From Syngnathus acus (Eukaryota > Chordata > Actinopteri > Syngnathiformes > Syngnathidae), in the NCBI RefSeq assembly GCF_901709675.1, contig NC_051108.1:2232001-2296000 (forward strand): a DNA stretch of 64,000 bases. The letters are read 5' to 3'. Below, in pieces: positions 1 to 28,111 of this stretch. The notes below the pieces were generated by a model that was given only the letters and a program-made list of their open reading frames with translations, searched no databases and was not told the origin of the DNA. The stretch's first letter is position 1. Each line of letters opens with the position of its first letter. The position numbers and the translations under genes are program-made.

Positions 1-11
1 TCCCCTTAAAG

Positions 12-204
12 CTTAGGTGTCAAACTCGAGGCTCGGGGGCCAGATGCGGCCCGCCACATCATTTTATGTGGCCCGCAAAGACAAATTTTCTTCACTTTAA
101 AGAATAGAGCTTTTTGAGATATTTCGACAATTTTTACTAGTCTCTGATTTCAAAACTAGTTATGGAAACTATGGCTACGACAAAAATGAGTTTGACGCCG
201 CTAT
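12..204. mobile_element. hAT/Charlie-like non-autonomous element (MITE)
   Basis: The left end reads GGTGTCAAACTCGAGG and the right end carries TGAGTTTGACGCC. These are inverted copies of the terminal motif typical of Charlie-type hAT elements. The interior contains the characteristic tract rich in GGCCCGC. No transposase is encoded in about 190 bp, so this would be a non-autonomous copy. I see no clean 8-bp target-site duplication, so the exact ends are approximate. Confidence 0.5.
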
Positions 205-640
205 TGGCTAGCTAGCCCAATGCTAGCAAGGCTTCTTGCTCCAAAAGTTGGGAATATTTTGAGACTATTGTTGATGCGGCTCATCCACCCCCCCCTAATA
301 TCTGCGTGCGCGACGCGTCTGGGCCTCCCGTGTCTTTTCTTACACTTCATTGAGCTGCTGGAGTTTTCTCTGATCTGGCTTTTGTTTGAGCCGGCCTATT
401 GATCAAGCGCTCCCATAGCCGCACAGCATGTAAAAGTGTCTCCAAAGCGTTCCACTCTGATTGTACGTGGGGAGAAAAAGATGAAGGGAGCGGGGAGAAC
501 TTAATGGAGAACTCCTTGTCATTTGTGGCTTGGGGAGTGCTGGATGGGGAGGAGTCAGGGGGAGGGGAATGAGCCAGCAGGGAAGGAGCAGAGGCCATTC
601 ACACACACATACTCACACTCGCATTAAAAGCCACTCGGGA
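205..640. other. Upstream region of plekhg1, no gene seen
   Basis: This is the flank between the MITE and the presumed first exon of plekhg1. It is purine-rich at 530-600 and ends in a short CA-rich tract at 600-622. A weak TATA-like CATTAAAAG lies at about 623, but no initiator or strong promoter motif fixes a start site. Apparent short reading frames here have no recognisable product. Confidence 0.3.
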
Positions 641-910
641 ACACTTTTCCACACGCTCCGTGGGCGATGGATGTGTTGCCACAGGGGAGGGACGGATGAA
701 GAGCCGAGCCAGGAAGGGAGCGACCCCCCCCCTCCCTTGGAACCAAGGGACACAGTAGCCAGTCAGAGTGTGAGCGAGGAGTGGACTGCACACTTTTGAC
801 TCCCTGGAGAAAGGATTCACAATGAACTTATACGAGGGAATCACTTTTTGGAATACTCGGACCATGTGATGCACGAGGCAGATCTTTGTCACCCTTGAAA
901 CTTTGTCACC
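641..910 (+). promoter_or_regulatory. plekhg1: Probable 5' UTR of plekhg1 with two abutting uORFs
   Basis: The sequence just before the plekhg1 start codon is presumed 5' UTR; the true transcription start is not visible. It holds a 15-codon uORF at 822-869 (ATGAACTTA to TGA). A second, 9-codon uORF at 869-898 has an ATG sharing one base with the first stop (TGATG). The main start at 911 follows 12 bases later in a good context (GTCACCATGC). Such uORFs usually lower downstream translation. That effect is inferred here. Confidence 0.4.
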
Positions 911-14174
<13,264 letters not shown>

Positions 14175-15430
14175 CCTCACAACCAAAATATTTACACGCT
14201 AACATACAAACTACAAATAAGGGATCTTGCTACTACTACTACTTTATCAACAATTTACCCAACAAACAAAAGGGAATATAACAAAGTTCTACAAAAGTCA
14301 AAACTGATATTTTTTAACGGTTAACAGTACTGTAAATAGAGATATTTTATCTAACAGGTTAATGGTCAAACATGGCGCTTTGAATAATGCTTGCAAGCTG
14401 CCTTGGCACTTCTCATGAAGTCATCAAACTTTCTTGAAATATTTGATCAATTGTGCTTACGGCAATACACACGCTTCACAAATTTGCACGTCGAATGGCT
14501 GTCTTCAGGGTAGAGTGTCACTTTGCACATACACTCCTTTTAGCAAATTTAGCTAGCACAAATATGCGATCCAACAATTATGCTTTAAAACAAGGGAACC
14601 TGCTGATATTTTACAATAAGAAACGTAAAGATTCATATTTATTTTGAACAGGTTAGAAAAAGGCAAATGTTGTAAGTGACACCTGTATTTTTTCATAATT
14701 TCAAATTATATTCTGGGACCATAATGGCTAGTTTTAAATTCATCACCCCAAATCTCGTATTTTGAAAATTAACACCGACTCGACAGTTGAAGGCATATGT
14801 TGATTTAAAAAAAGTTTGTATTAGTTTGTTTAAGATAGCAGCAACTTTGCTACAGATTACCCACACACCATTTTATTTATTCCAAAGCATCCCTGTAATA
14901 TTTTACTAAGAGGGCAGGTCCATTACGGGTTGTAAATGAAAGACTCATGTATTTATTAAAAGATGTTTGGGGGTGTTCATTCGCCAAATTCAAGTCAAAT
15001 ACTGTGAATTGGTAGTTTCTTTCTTGTTTTGTTTTGTTATGCACTGCTTAATGCAAGTTCCAAATGTAAAGTTAGAAAGCACAACATCACGGTCTACTGT
15101 TCATATCACGACACATCAAAAATATAAGTTAGTACTATGAAGTATGTTTTTTTTTTATTGTATACGTTTGTCCTCTGCTTCACTGGTGGGGATTGTTGGT
15201 CTTCATTGACTCGTTTTTTTTTTTTTTTTGCACTTTTCTTCAAACGTCTACTTTGTAAACACTTTGTAAAGATATGTACATTTTAGGAAAGTTATTCTTG
15301 TATGTCATAGTATGCTTTACAATGCTTTAATGTTTAGGTCAAGTGTACTGTATATTTTTTTAACGGCTTAGTTGTCATTGCTCAACAAAACAACGTATTG
15401 GAGTTAATAAATTTCAATTTAAACTATGTG
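14175..15430 (+). other. plekhg1: 3' UTR of plekhg1
   Basis: AT-rich sequence from the stop codon to the first good poly(A) signal at 15406. It holds only short chance reading frames. A T-rich stretch and several ATTTA-like words occur. The cleavage site is inferred to lie about 15-25 bases after the signal. Confidence 0.7.
15406..15411 (+). terminator. plekhg1: plekhg1 polyadenylation signal
   Basis: AATAAA followed by a GT-rich downstream element (ATGTGGTGTTTTTGTCC, 15425-15441). A second AATAAA lies at 15455-15460. Confidence 0.75.
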
Positions 15431-15642
15431 GTGTTTTTGTCCTCATTTAATATAAATAAAAGTTACTTTGAAATTGGTAACTTGTACGATGACCCTTGAA
15501 CTCTATTGCTGAACGTTTCATAAAAAATTGGGGTTTGAATCTAGTATATGAATCTAATATATGATCATATACATATATATATGAAGTTGAATCATTAAAT
15601 TATAGATTTGTATGCCTTCGTAATGGTTATTAACGTAAACGA

Positions 15643-15656
15643 CCAGCAGGTGGCGC
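15643..15656 (+). promoter_or_regulatory. CTCF-like motif between plekhg1 and tcp1
   Basis: CCAGCAGGTGGCGC matches the CTCF core consensus (CCASYAGRKGGCRS) at every position. It sits in the 0.5-kb gap between the plekhg1 poly(A) site and the tcp1 start, a usual place for an insulator. Confidence 0.45.
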
Positions 15657-15942
15657 ACTGTCTGATTGCTCGGCCATACCAGGTTCCGCGAAGAAGAACC
15701 AAGGGTTTATGGGATATGAAGTTTATACAAATCAAAATATAAAAACACGATATTCGTGCCGTTGCGTTACATATATTCAACATATTCCTATGTGATATAA
15801 ATTCTAAATTAATGAAATTACACGATTCAAAATTTGAAGACAGAATGAAAAATATTTTTCTCGAAGTTTCCGATTAAGGCCGGTTTACCCATAGTGCATT
15901 GCGCCGCCCATTTCTTTCTTCTTGGTGGTGTGGTAGTCCAAA
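15657..15942 (+). promoter_or_regulatory. tcp1: tcp1 promoter and short 5' UTR
   Basis: The segment upstream of the tcp1 ATG ends in a pyrimidine-rich run (TTTCTTTCTTCTT, 15911-15923). This resembles the 5' TOP starts of growth-regulated chaperone and translation genes. No TATA box stands at the expected distance. The start site is inferred to lie close to 15905-15925. Confidence 0.4.
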
Positions 15943-18900
15943 ATGTCTCTTCTCGAGGGTCCGTTAAACGTGTTCGGCCAGCGAACAACTGGCGAATCTG
16001 TTCGCACCCAAAATGGTGAGTAGTCGTGCTTAACTACGTGACATGTTTAGGACGCTTCTTTGTGTTTTTTGCACTCCGTAAAGGCCAATGAACGATTCGT
16101 GTTTAGCACATGCGGAGCCATGTGCTAACGCTAGCTTAAAAGTGGCTGTCATGCTCTGTTATAATGTCTCAGAAAACATTAATATAACAGCACCAAAGTA
16201 GAAAATAACAATTTGCAATCCCGTTTTAGCACCTTCCATTCTAAATCATGAATGGATAGATTTATTAACGGGGTAGAAAATCTCTGTCTTTGTCTGAAGG
16301 TGTGGTTGCATCTTTTGTTGCCGTACCTAATAAAACGACAGAACAATACGACCAAAATCGCATTTGTTTATGATCCATGATGTTCCCTCCTCAATCTCAC
16401 TATGTGTGATGTGTTTCAGTCATGGCTGCGGCAGCCATCGCTAACATTGTCAAGAGCTCCCTTGGACCAGTTGGCCTTGACAAAATGTTGGTGGATGATA
16501 TTGGGGTGAGTTTTGGTTGATCCACCTTGTTTTATATACAAGTGTATGCCATATTCTTTCATTCTGTACAGGACGTAACCATCACCAACGACGGAGCAAC
16601 CATCTTGAAGCTCCTGGAAGTGGAGCACCCGGCCGCCAAGGTCCTTTGTGAGCTGGCTGACCTGCAGGACAAGGAAGTCGGGGATGGTACCACGTCTGTG
16701 GTGAGTCGAAAGTTCTTCGGTCCTGACCGTGGTGTGCTGTCGTGTCCTGTTTTAGTACCATACGTCTGCCTACTTCTACGGACGTGTGGCTATGCTAACA
16801 GGAGAGAGAAACTTCATCTATGTCTTAAGAGGATATGCAGCCTCACTTCTGCTGCCTCGACTGAATAGATGCAACAGTGGATTTTTAAAATATTTAAGAC
16901 AGTTTACACAAGTCATAACTCCAGTTGCTGTGTGGTGGCACTGAACTCTGCATTCTGTGTTAGGTAATCCTCGCTGCGGAGTTATTGAAGAGCGCCGATG
17001 AACTGGTCAAGCAGAAGATTCACCCCACGTCGGTCATCAGCGGCTATCGCCTGGCTTGCAAGTGAGACGTCCTCCCAGAAGAAGGTTGGTCACTTGTCGC
17101 TGACTCGAGACGATCTGATGAATTTTGATTCCAGGGAGGCGGTGCGCTACATCAACGAGAATCTCACCATCGGAACAGACGACCTGGGCAGGGAGTGCTT
17201 GCTCAACGCAGCAAAGACCTCGATGTCCTCCAAGATCATCGGAGTGTATCCTTTCCGCTTTGAGATGTTAGCAAAGCTGCCGCTACGTGATTGCCGCCTT
17301 GACCCCGAGTCCTCAGAGACGCCGACTTCTTCGCCAACATGGTGGTGGACGCCGCCATTGCCGTGAAGTTTGTGGACAGCAGAGGGACGGCCAAGTACCC
17401 CATCAACTCCGTCAACGTGCTTAAAGCCCACGGTCGCAGCCAGAAGGAGAGCTTCTTGGTCAACGGCTACGCGCTCAACTGCATGGTGGGCTCGCAAGGT
17501 ACGTTGCATTTGGAAGACGGACGTCCCCGACTCGAAAGCACCTTCCCATTTTTGTTTGCTGCCTCGTCTTTTGCAATGACTTAGGCAGTGATACGCGTGG
17601 GATACAGAAACCTGGCTTTGGGGAGAACACGGTCACAATGGTTACGAGCCTGTGACGACTCTTTCCTGGCCAAACACTTTGTGTCCCAACTCGTATAAAA
17701 TGAAACTTTTGAGAGAAACTCTCCTTTTCTCCGTAGCCATGACAAAGAGAGTTGTCAACGCCAAGATTGCCTGTCTGGACTTCAGCCTGCAGAAGACCAA
17801 GATGAAGATGGGCGTCCAAGTCGTCATCAACGATCCAGAAAAGCTGGACCAAATCCGACAAAGGTAGAATTTTTTTATTTTCCCACAGCACTGCTTTTCC
17901 AAAATTACAAGGACAAAATAAATAGTGAATCGCCAACATAGTGAGTGAACAGAATGGGAATGTTTGTGGCAGGGAGTCCGACATCACTAAGGAAAGGATC
18001 CAGAAGATCCTGGCGTCCGGAGCCAACGTGGTGCTGACCACCGGCGGCATCGACGACATGTGCCTCAAGTACTTCGTGGACGTCGGCGCCATGGCTGTGA
18101 GGAGAGTCCTCAAGAGGGACCTCAAACGCATCGCCAAGGCCACAGGCGGTAAGACGAGCCAGCTTGACTCCTCAACATATGGCGTTAATGTTATTTTGAT
18201 ATTTTTGTTTTGTCCGTTTTATCAGCCACTATCTGCCCGTCTCTGACCAATTTGGAGGGAGAGGAGACATTTGAGGCCACCATGCTGGGTCAAGCTGAGG
18301 AGGTCGTGCAAGAACGCATCTGCGATGACGAGCTCATCCTCGTCAAGAAGTAATTGCTCAGAACTTTACTCAAAAAACAACCACAGCTTCATGAAAAAAA
18401 TTCCACATTAATCAGAATAATATGCTACCCTCTAGCACCAAAGCGCGCACGTCGGCCTCCATCATTCTCCGCGGGGCCAACGACTTCATGTGCGACGAAA
18501 TGGAGCGTTCGCTGCACGACGCGCTCTGCGTGGTCAAGAGGGTGCTGGAGTCCAAGTCGGTGGTCCCGGGAGGTGGCGCCGTGGAGGCGGCTCTGTCAAT
18601 CTATCTGGAGAATTACGCCACCAGCATGGTAAGAAAAGCGTTGCCATATCGATGGCGACCGGCGGCTAAATGTGCCACTTTTGCTCTGTGATGTACGCTC
18701 AGGGTTCCCGGGAGCAGTTGGCCATCGCCGAGTTTGCTCGCTCGCTGCTCGTCATCCCCAAGACGCTGGCCGTCAACGCCGCGCAGGACTCGACGGACCT
18801 GGTGGCCAAGCTGAGGGCCTTCCACAACGAGGCACAGGTCAATCCTGAACGCAAGAATCTCAAATGGTGAGTGGTTCTGGAAGAAAGGTTCATTTTAGTT

Positions 18901-19186
18901 TGGAGCAGCAGTTCCTTTTAGTTTAGATTCCAAACAAAAGCGATACTTGACGGGCGGTGTGTTTTGCTTCAGGATCGGTCTGGACCTGTTGAACGGCAAG
19001 CCCCGGGACAACCGTCAGGCGGGCGTGTATGAGCCCACCATGGTGAAGACCAAAAGCTTGAAGTTCGCCACGGAGGCGGCCATCACCATCCTGCGCATCG
19101 ACGACCTCATCAAGCTCTTCCCCGAGCCTAAGGAGGGCGGCCAGTCGTACCAGGACGCCGTGCGCTCCGGCTCTCTCGAGGGTTAA
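15943..19186 (+). CDS. tcp1: T-complex protein 1 subunit alpha (chaperonin CCT1)
   Basis: This is a subunit of the cytosolic TRiC/CCT double-ring chaperonin, which folds actin, tubulin and other proteins with ATP. Exons: 15943-16015, 16420-16505, 16572-16700, 16964-17061, 17135-17245, 17317-17498, 17737-17863, 17973-18148, 18226-18349, 18436-18628, 18703-18866, 18973-19186. They give 558 residues against 556 in human. Nucleotide-binding motifs are intact: LGPVGLDKM near residues 39-47, NDGATI at 59-64, GDGTTS at 90-95 and PGGGAVE at 413-419. The ATPase aspartate is in RSLHDAL (Asp397). The start at 15943 is the only in-frame Met before VFGQRTTGE and adds three residues (MSLLEGPL) to the mammalian N-terminus. 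Exon 5 ends in a weak donor (GT|GTATCC), forced by phase. Introns 3 and 6 each hold a likely H/ACA snoRNA, as the mammalian gene does. Confidence 0.97.
16746..16879 (+). ncRNA. H/ACA box snoRNA in tcp1 intron 3
   Basis: About 134 nt lying wholly within the intron. Hairpin 1 has a lower stem CCTGTT/AACAGG, a pseudouridylation-type internal loop, and an upper stem CCATACGTC/GACGTGTGG. The H box is AGAGAA at 16805. Hairpin 2 has a lower stem CATCTAT/ATAGATG, an internal loop, and an upper stem GAGG..CAGC/GCTGCCTC. The ACA box is at 16874, three bases from the end. Fifteen bases separate each pocket from its box, as the guide rule requires. Human TCP1 introns host SNORA20 and SNORA29, so this is probably a counterpart of one of them. 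I could not assign which, nor the rRNA target. Confidence 0.75.
17544..17679 (+). ncRNA. Second H/ACA box snoRNA in tcp1 intron 6
   Basis: About 136 nt. Hairpin 1 has a lower stem TCCCAT/GTGGGA, a pocket, and an upper stem CTGCCT/AGGCAG. The H box is ACAGAA at 17604, fifteen bases after the upper stem. Hairpin 2 has an upper stem GTCACA/TGTGAC (17632-17656) with a weaker lower stem (TTGG..GGA with TCC..CCAA). The ACA box is at 17674, seventeen bases on, slightly long. The second hairpin is less certain than in the intron-3 RNA. Together they match the two snoRNAs known from mammalian TCP1 introns. Confidence 0.62.
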
Positions 19187-19320
19187 GTTGACGTGATTAA
19201 GCTCTTGAAACGGCTCTCTTCGAGTGTATGTAGGCTTTGCACTTTGCCTGTTTACTGAGTCCCCCACTCCTCCTCCCTCTTTGACTGTAAGTGATTTTGC
19301 TCTTTTGTTTTGGACACTTA

Positions 19321-19326
19321 AATAAA
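19321..19326 (+). terminator. tcp1: tcp1 polyadenylation signal
   Basis: AATAAA 135 bases after the stop codon, followed by a T/GT-rich tract around 19368-19388. This implies a short 3' UTR of about 160 bases. Confidence 0.8.
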
Positions 19327-19349
19327 GCTCCAAAGGCGGTAAGATGGCC

Positions 19350-19959
19350 GTTGATACAAGTTCAACATTTGTTCTTGGTCTGTTATTTGAAAACAAAAGA
19401 AAACCATGATGCAAAGTTTCAATAGCTCTTCACGTTACAGTTTTTGCCCAAGTTTGGACCCTCAAATATAGCATTATTTTCCAGGACTTTATTAAAATAT
19501 GACCTATAGAAGTAATAAATCTAGCAAAGGGCAAAAGTATGACCTGTAAATGTGCAAATATAAATGTACACGTGCCTCTTTGCAGAGGCAGATCCAATGT
19601 AGTGGGACAGGTCTCAGTTAGACCCAGTAGAGGGCGCTACAGCCCCCCTATTCTTGTATGGCAACTTTAAAATACTATTACAATATTTGCCAGGCATGTT
19701 ACCTGCAAAGTATGGTGAGTTTTTGTTCATGCTTAGTGTTTCAAAAATTATTTTCCTTACGGGGAAAAATGGGAATCCATAGAAAAACAATGAGGACCTT
19801 CTAGCAGTCTGTTTGGGCCCTTAATAGCATCGTATCGGCCCCCAAATATATATATTTTCTCATTTACAAATTCTGTAATTGTGATTTTTTTTCCTAAAAC
19901 ACAACAAATTGTGTCTTGACTGTTATTACGTGCTCGTAATAAAGAGAACGCGACTTCCG
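19350..19959. other. Intergenic gap between tcp1 and ppp4r3a
   Basis: AT-rich sequence with no coding potential. The only motif of note is the CTCF-like site at 19624. Confidence 0.5.
19624..19637 (+). promoter_or_regulatory. CTCF-like motif between tcp1 and ppp4r3a
   Basis: CCAGTAGAGGGCGC fits the CTCF core consensus at every position. It lies in the same orientation as the site at 15643, again in the gap between two genes. Confidence 0.45.
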
Positions 19960-20892
19960 TCATTTACTGTCTCTTTAAATGTGGCGGGCTGCCCTGTTGT
20001 TGCTGTGCTGGAAACCCCGTATAGCCTGTTGGGGCTCAAGATGGCTGAATACTCACGGGGGACTGTTAGCAAATATCCGAGCAAGACATCGGGAATGAAT
20101 GGCAAATAGCAATGCGGTATAAAGCAAAACGCTCGAAGTAATTTGACGCTCACGACTTGTTGCTTTGCATTATTTTTGGCATGTATAAGTACCAGTAAGG
20201 AGAGAGTTTTCTCTCCGCGGCCCCGAGCCAGAACATGGCGGAACACTTTGGGAAGAAATAGCAGCTAGCGCTAGCCAGCTGGCGCATTATTGAGTAACAT
20301 TGTTTAGCATCAAAACAAACGATCAGTACTGCCCGCAAGTGTGAGAATAATGTTTTCGGTGTGCAGCTGGGGTAATTTTGCCTTAACACGGTCAAGATAC
20401 GAATTGCTTGGATTTGGTTTACAAGGAGGCAAGTCAACTCGTTAGCTTCGCTATTCGCTAACGTTGCGTGTGTGTGTTGAGCGCAACTAACAACGGGGAT
20501 AATTGGTCGACTTTTGGATTTATTCTCACATATAAGGGCACGTAATTCATGTCACCATTGCGTGGTGTTGATGTTGTGTAAACTCCCACCACGTCCGCGT
20601 TGTATATTTAACATGTTTTGTTGTTATTACTCATCACGTTGGCTTTTATGTAATACCCGGTGATAAAAATCTTTTGGTGGAAATCATATCGTGTAAAATA
20701 CATTGGTGTGAATATAGAGCTGCACTTGTGACGGAGGAAGAATTGTCAGGTCATCTGACAAGCTCGATTGGTGGACCCGGTCCGAGAGGTGAATTGGACG
20801 TTGTGGCGTTACTAAGGTGAAGCAGGTACCCCTGTAACAGCCCATCACGGGTTGGGTGGAAGGTGGGGACCGCTCACGACCAACCTGCCAGG
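19960..20892 (+). promoter_or_regulatory. ppp4r3a: ppp4r3a promoter and 5' UTR region
   Basis: No gene occupies this stretch before the ppp4r3a ATG. It carries a YY1-type CAAGATGGC at 20037 and a related ACATGGCGG at 20232, both usual just downstream of TATA-less housekeeping starts. Transcription probably starts between about 20000 and 20250. Whether the 5' UTR is spliced before 20893 cannot be decided; CTGTAACAG at 20831 is a possible acceptor. Confidence 0.4.
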
Positions 20893-25037
<4,145 letters not shown>

Positions 25038-25915
25038 AAGACACGCCGCCATTTCCTCTTTGCGCTCCAGTCAGACGTTTTCAGCAATTTCTTCTTCATA
25101 CGGGAACGATCAACCCTCAACAAACGGAATGAACGAAAAGCCGCACTCTGCCGCCGCCGGAGGAGATGGGACGCCAATGGATTCTTCCTCCTCCTCACCT
25201 TCGATCAGCCCGATTCAAACAAGTGCCAATCATACGAGCGGGAGGGAACCGCGTCTTGACGGGATGGACGTCAAGTCGAGGCGGAGGAATGGCCGCGCAG
25301 TGAGACAAGCGCTGGAAAAGACCACATGAAAAAAAAAAACGAAAACAAAAAAAAACATGTATATGCAGACTGAAATCCCCCAAGAGCTAGCGCACTTGGA
25401 TCATAATCCCACTGCCCCCCCCCTCCACTCAGGGAAGGACATCATTTGGCCAAATGGTTCAGCCAATTCAGACCCACACACTCAAACCCCTCTCCAGAAT
25501 CTTCTTCTCGTTCTTTTCTTCCTCTCCTCCTCGTCCGTTGCGTTCGTGTCCTTTCAGTTAGCATCGAGGACCAGACAAAAGAAAGCCGTCTTGTAGTTTG
25601 ATCATGTCATCAGTGTTGTCGTTCTCCGGCAGATGTTTGGTTTTTCGAAGAGGAGAAAGGAGGGGAAAAAAAAGCCAGCATTTTATTTCATTTTCTCACT
25701 TTGTCTCACAAACCCTTCTCCTGGTTTTTGTTTTTTTTTTCTCTCCCTCTTTACGTTTTTGTAAATGACGACAAAAAGAGACCTGCCTTTAAACGTTCAG
25801 GATGTTTTCAGTCACACTTGAACAGGTTTTTAAAGACCTCAGTAGGTGAGCTAGTTTTACCATTTTTGCCCTTTGAAACTGCAGATTTTTTGGAGAAATT
25901 TGTAATCCCGTCTTG

Positions 25916-25921
25916 ATTAAA
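25916..25921 (+). terminator. ppp4r3a: ppp4r3a proximal polyadenylation signal (ATTAAA)
   Basis: The common variant ATTAAA, followed by a T/GT-rich stretch (GATGTATTTTGTC). It would give a 3' UTR of about 0.9 kb. Confidence 0.4.
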
Positions 25922-26181
25922 GATTGAGTGGAATTCTAGATATGATGTATTTTGTCATATCTTCTCATTTTTGTTTCCTTTTACATGAGTGTACACTTAG
26001 TTGTTCAGAATACTTGGGACCATTAAAAAGAACTTTGCTGTAAGGTGTCCTACTACCGTGTGTCCTCAAGTGTCTCCATGTCGTGGCACAGTTTTTAAAT
26101 CAGGATTCTTTAAAGTTAGTATTTTGACACCACGCGGACCCAAACGTTTTCAAATAAATGCCCATAGTAACACAACTAAGC

Positions 26182-26187
26182 AATAAA
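26182..26187 (+). terminator. ppp4r3a: ppp4r3a distal polyadenylation signal
   Basis: AATAAA, with a second copy at 26153-26158. Use of the pair would give a 3' UTR of about 1.15 kb. Confidence 0.45.
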
Positions 26188-26228
26188 TAGTTGACGTTAA
26201 AGCACAGACTTGCAGGTTCACTTTTTGT

Positions 26229-26242
26229 CCGCCAGAGGGCAA
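26229..26242 (+). promoter_or_regulatory. CTCF-like motif after ppp4r3a
   Basis: CCGCCAGAGGGCAA is a good CTCF-like core just beyond the last poly(A) signal, in the same orientation as those at 15643 and 19624. It marks the change from gene-dense to gene-poor sequence. Confidence 0.4.
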
Positions 26243-28100
26243 TGTTGTCTTGTAAAAAAGCCTGAAGTCAATCATGCGTTGTCGTTTTAAGTTGCTGTTG
26301 TATCTTCCTTCTAAGCATCCTTCTGCTTCCCACAATAGGCCTAAAATTATTTATGCTTAGGTGCATTATGGCCTTCAACCAGTTCTTATTAATTAAAAGT
26401 CAACAGAGGAGCAGCACACTGCTCAGATGGCACACATATGCCTTTCACATGAAAGCCATCATGAGACAAAAGAAGCCCTCCCTACCGCCGTGAGCGGGAT
26501 CTTCTTCGTCTCTGCTCCGGCAAGCCGCCCGCCGTTGCCTAGATGCCGCCGCCCGTGCCGGCACGACCCGTCTGTGTGTCTGCCAGTCTTGTGGGGTCAC
26601 CATCCGCGAGACATTACTGTTGCGCCACATCCTGCTGGGTCTGTGAAAAGCATATTTGACACTTCTTTTTGATCCTCTCGGCTCCGTGGCATCGGCCCTG
26701 TCACGGATTTGAAAAAGGGCCAGTGTGTGTTTTGTATAAGTGTCATTCAGTGCACGAGAAGAGGTAAGAGTTGATCATCAGACAGTTCCTGGCCGAGAAA
26801 AGCAATCTCCCCATTCACCCGACCCGACTCCCTTTTTTTATCCCCTTTTTCTTTCTCAGGCTCAAGAGGTCATCAAGGGCACCCATTCTGAAGACAGTGA
26901 CTGACATCAACATGGCCGTGACGACGGAGGTGCAGAGGCTGGACAAATTCTTGCATGGTGTGGTGGAGGAGGTTGATTGGCATATAAGGAATTGGAAAAT
27001 GATCACAAGCTTTTTTTTCCTCCTGCTTTGGCCTCCATTGGGGGTGGGAGACTCCACATTCAAACTCAGAACCTCAGAACTGCTGCAGTACTGCTGCAGA
27101 GGTGAAACCATTTGTAAGGCTATAGTGGGGGTGTCTTAAATTCCAAACGGCATTTAACTTGAAGACAACCTCCCAAAACATAAAAGTGTCAGTCACACAC
27201 TTGGCATGCACAAAAACGGATAGCCTAAAATAATAATTATTAAAAAGGAAAACAGTATTGTATTTTAATCCTGGTAGCCCATCGGAGCGAACCCCTTTAC
27301 CTGCGGCTTTGGTTGATTAGAAGCACCTGTGGCCAAAACCAAACTGTTTCTCCTTTCTGGACCGGAACTTGACGCTTCTGCAGAGGAAATATACCGCGCA
27401 CGCAGCCATGCAGTTGTAACTTCGGAAGCCCGGCCGAGGTTATGTCAACACCGGTACAAAGTCAACCCTCGACGACCCCCCCTACGGGCCACGGCGTGTT
27501 TCCCCCGCACAAAGTCTTCTCTGTGTCCGCCAAAGTTCCTCGGGCCTCGGTGGGGGCGCCCGGCTTCGCACGCCCGCCCGCCGCGTCGCGTGCATGATTA
27601 ATCACCGCCTTCCATGCCTGGAGCTGCCCGCCCCTCCAGGTAAGCATGGAGGGGCTTCAACTGACAAGGACCCCTCTGCAGCCCAGACCCCGGGGTTAGC
27701 AAAGACATCCATGAAAAGAGTGCAGGAAAGACATCCTGCGTCCCATCTGGTGCACATTACACAAGAGGTGAGGATACAGTCATGCACAGAAGCGCACCCC
27801 ACGCCGCTTTTCACTCGCTGCCCGGCTTGTTATGGTGGCCTACTACATTTGATGGCTTGACAACTTCCAGTCAAAAGGGCAGAAAGTGAAATTCCCCAAA
27901 TATTTAAAAGCTGGTCAAACAGCCTGGCTACATTTAGGAAAGTGGTGGGAGTCAACGCAGGACATGGATCATGGAAAATTGACATTTTTTTATTTTTAAA
28001 TAATTTTCTTGTCTATTTAGAGTATCCAGGAGTGTAAAAAAGTGTAATATATCCCTTCAGGTGCTGCAGAGATACTGTTACGATCGTTTTGGGGGGCTAA
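26243..28100. other. Gene-poor stretch with isolated splice-donor-like sites
   Basis: No recognisable protein. A GC- and CpG-rich segment at 27430-27640 ends in a near-consensus donor (CTCCAG|GTAAGC, junction 27639/27640). Another donor (AAGAG|GTAAGA) lies at 26764. Reading frames here match no family I know. A first exon of a non-coding RNA is possible but unproven. Confidence 0.3.
27036..27105 (-). mobile_element. SINE-like fragment
   Basis: The complement reads GCAGTTCTGAGGTTCTGAGT followed by TTGAATGTGGAGTCTCCCAC. This is a degenerate form of a tRNA-derived repeat common in spiny-rayed fish. The neighbouring GCTGCAGTACTGCTGCAG is a small inverted repeat. Confidence 0.45.
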
Positions 28101-28111
28101 TTTTTAATCTA

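Larger units (their letters stand above)
25038..26205 (+). other. ppp4r3a: 3' UTR of ppp4r3a
   Basis: Untranslated tail after the stop, with purine and pyrimidine tracts and no supported reading frame. Its end depends on which poly(A) signal is used: ATTAAA at 25916, or AATAAA at 26153 or 26182. Confidence 0.6.

Noticed and set aside
26771-27139. 122-codon frame
   Set aside because: It runs through a pyrimidine tract and a SINE-like fragment, with no splice partner or family resemblance.
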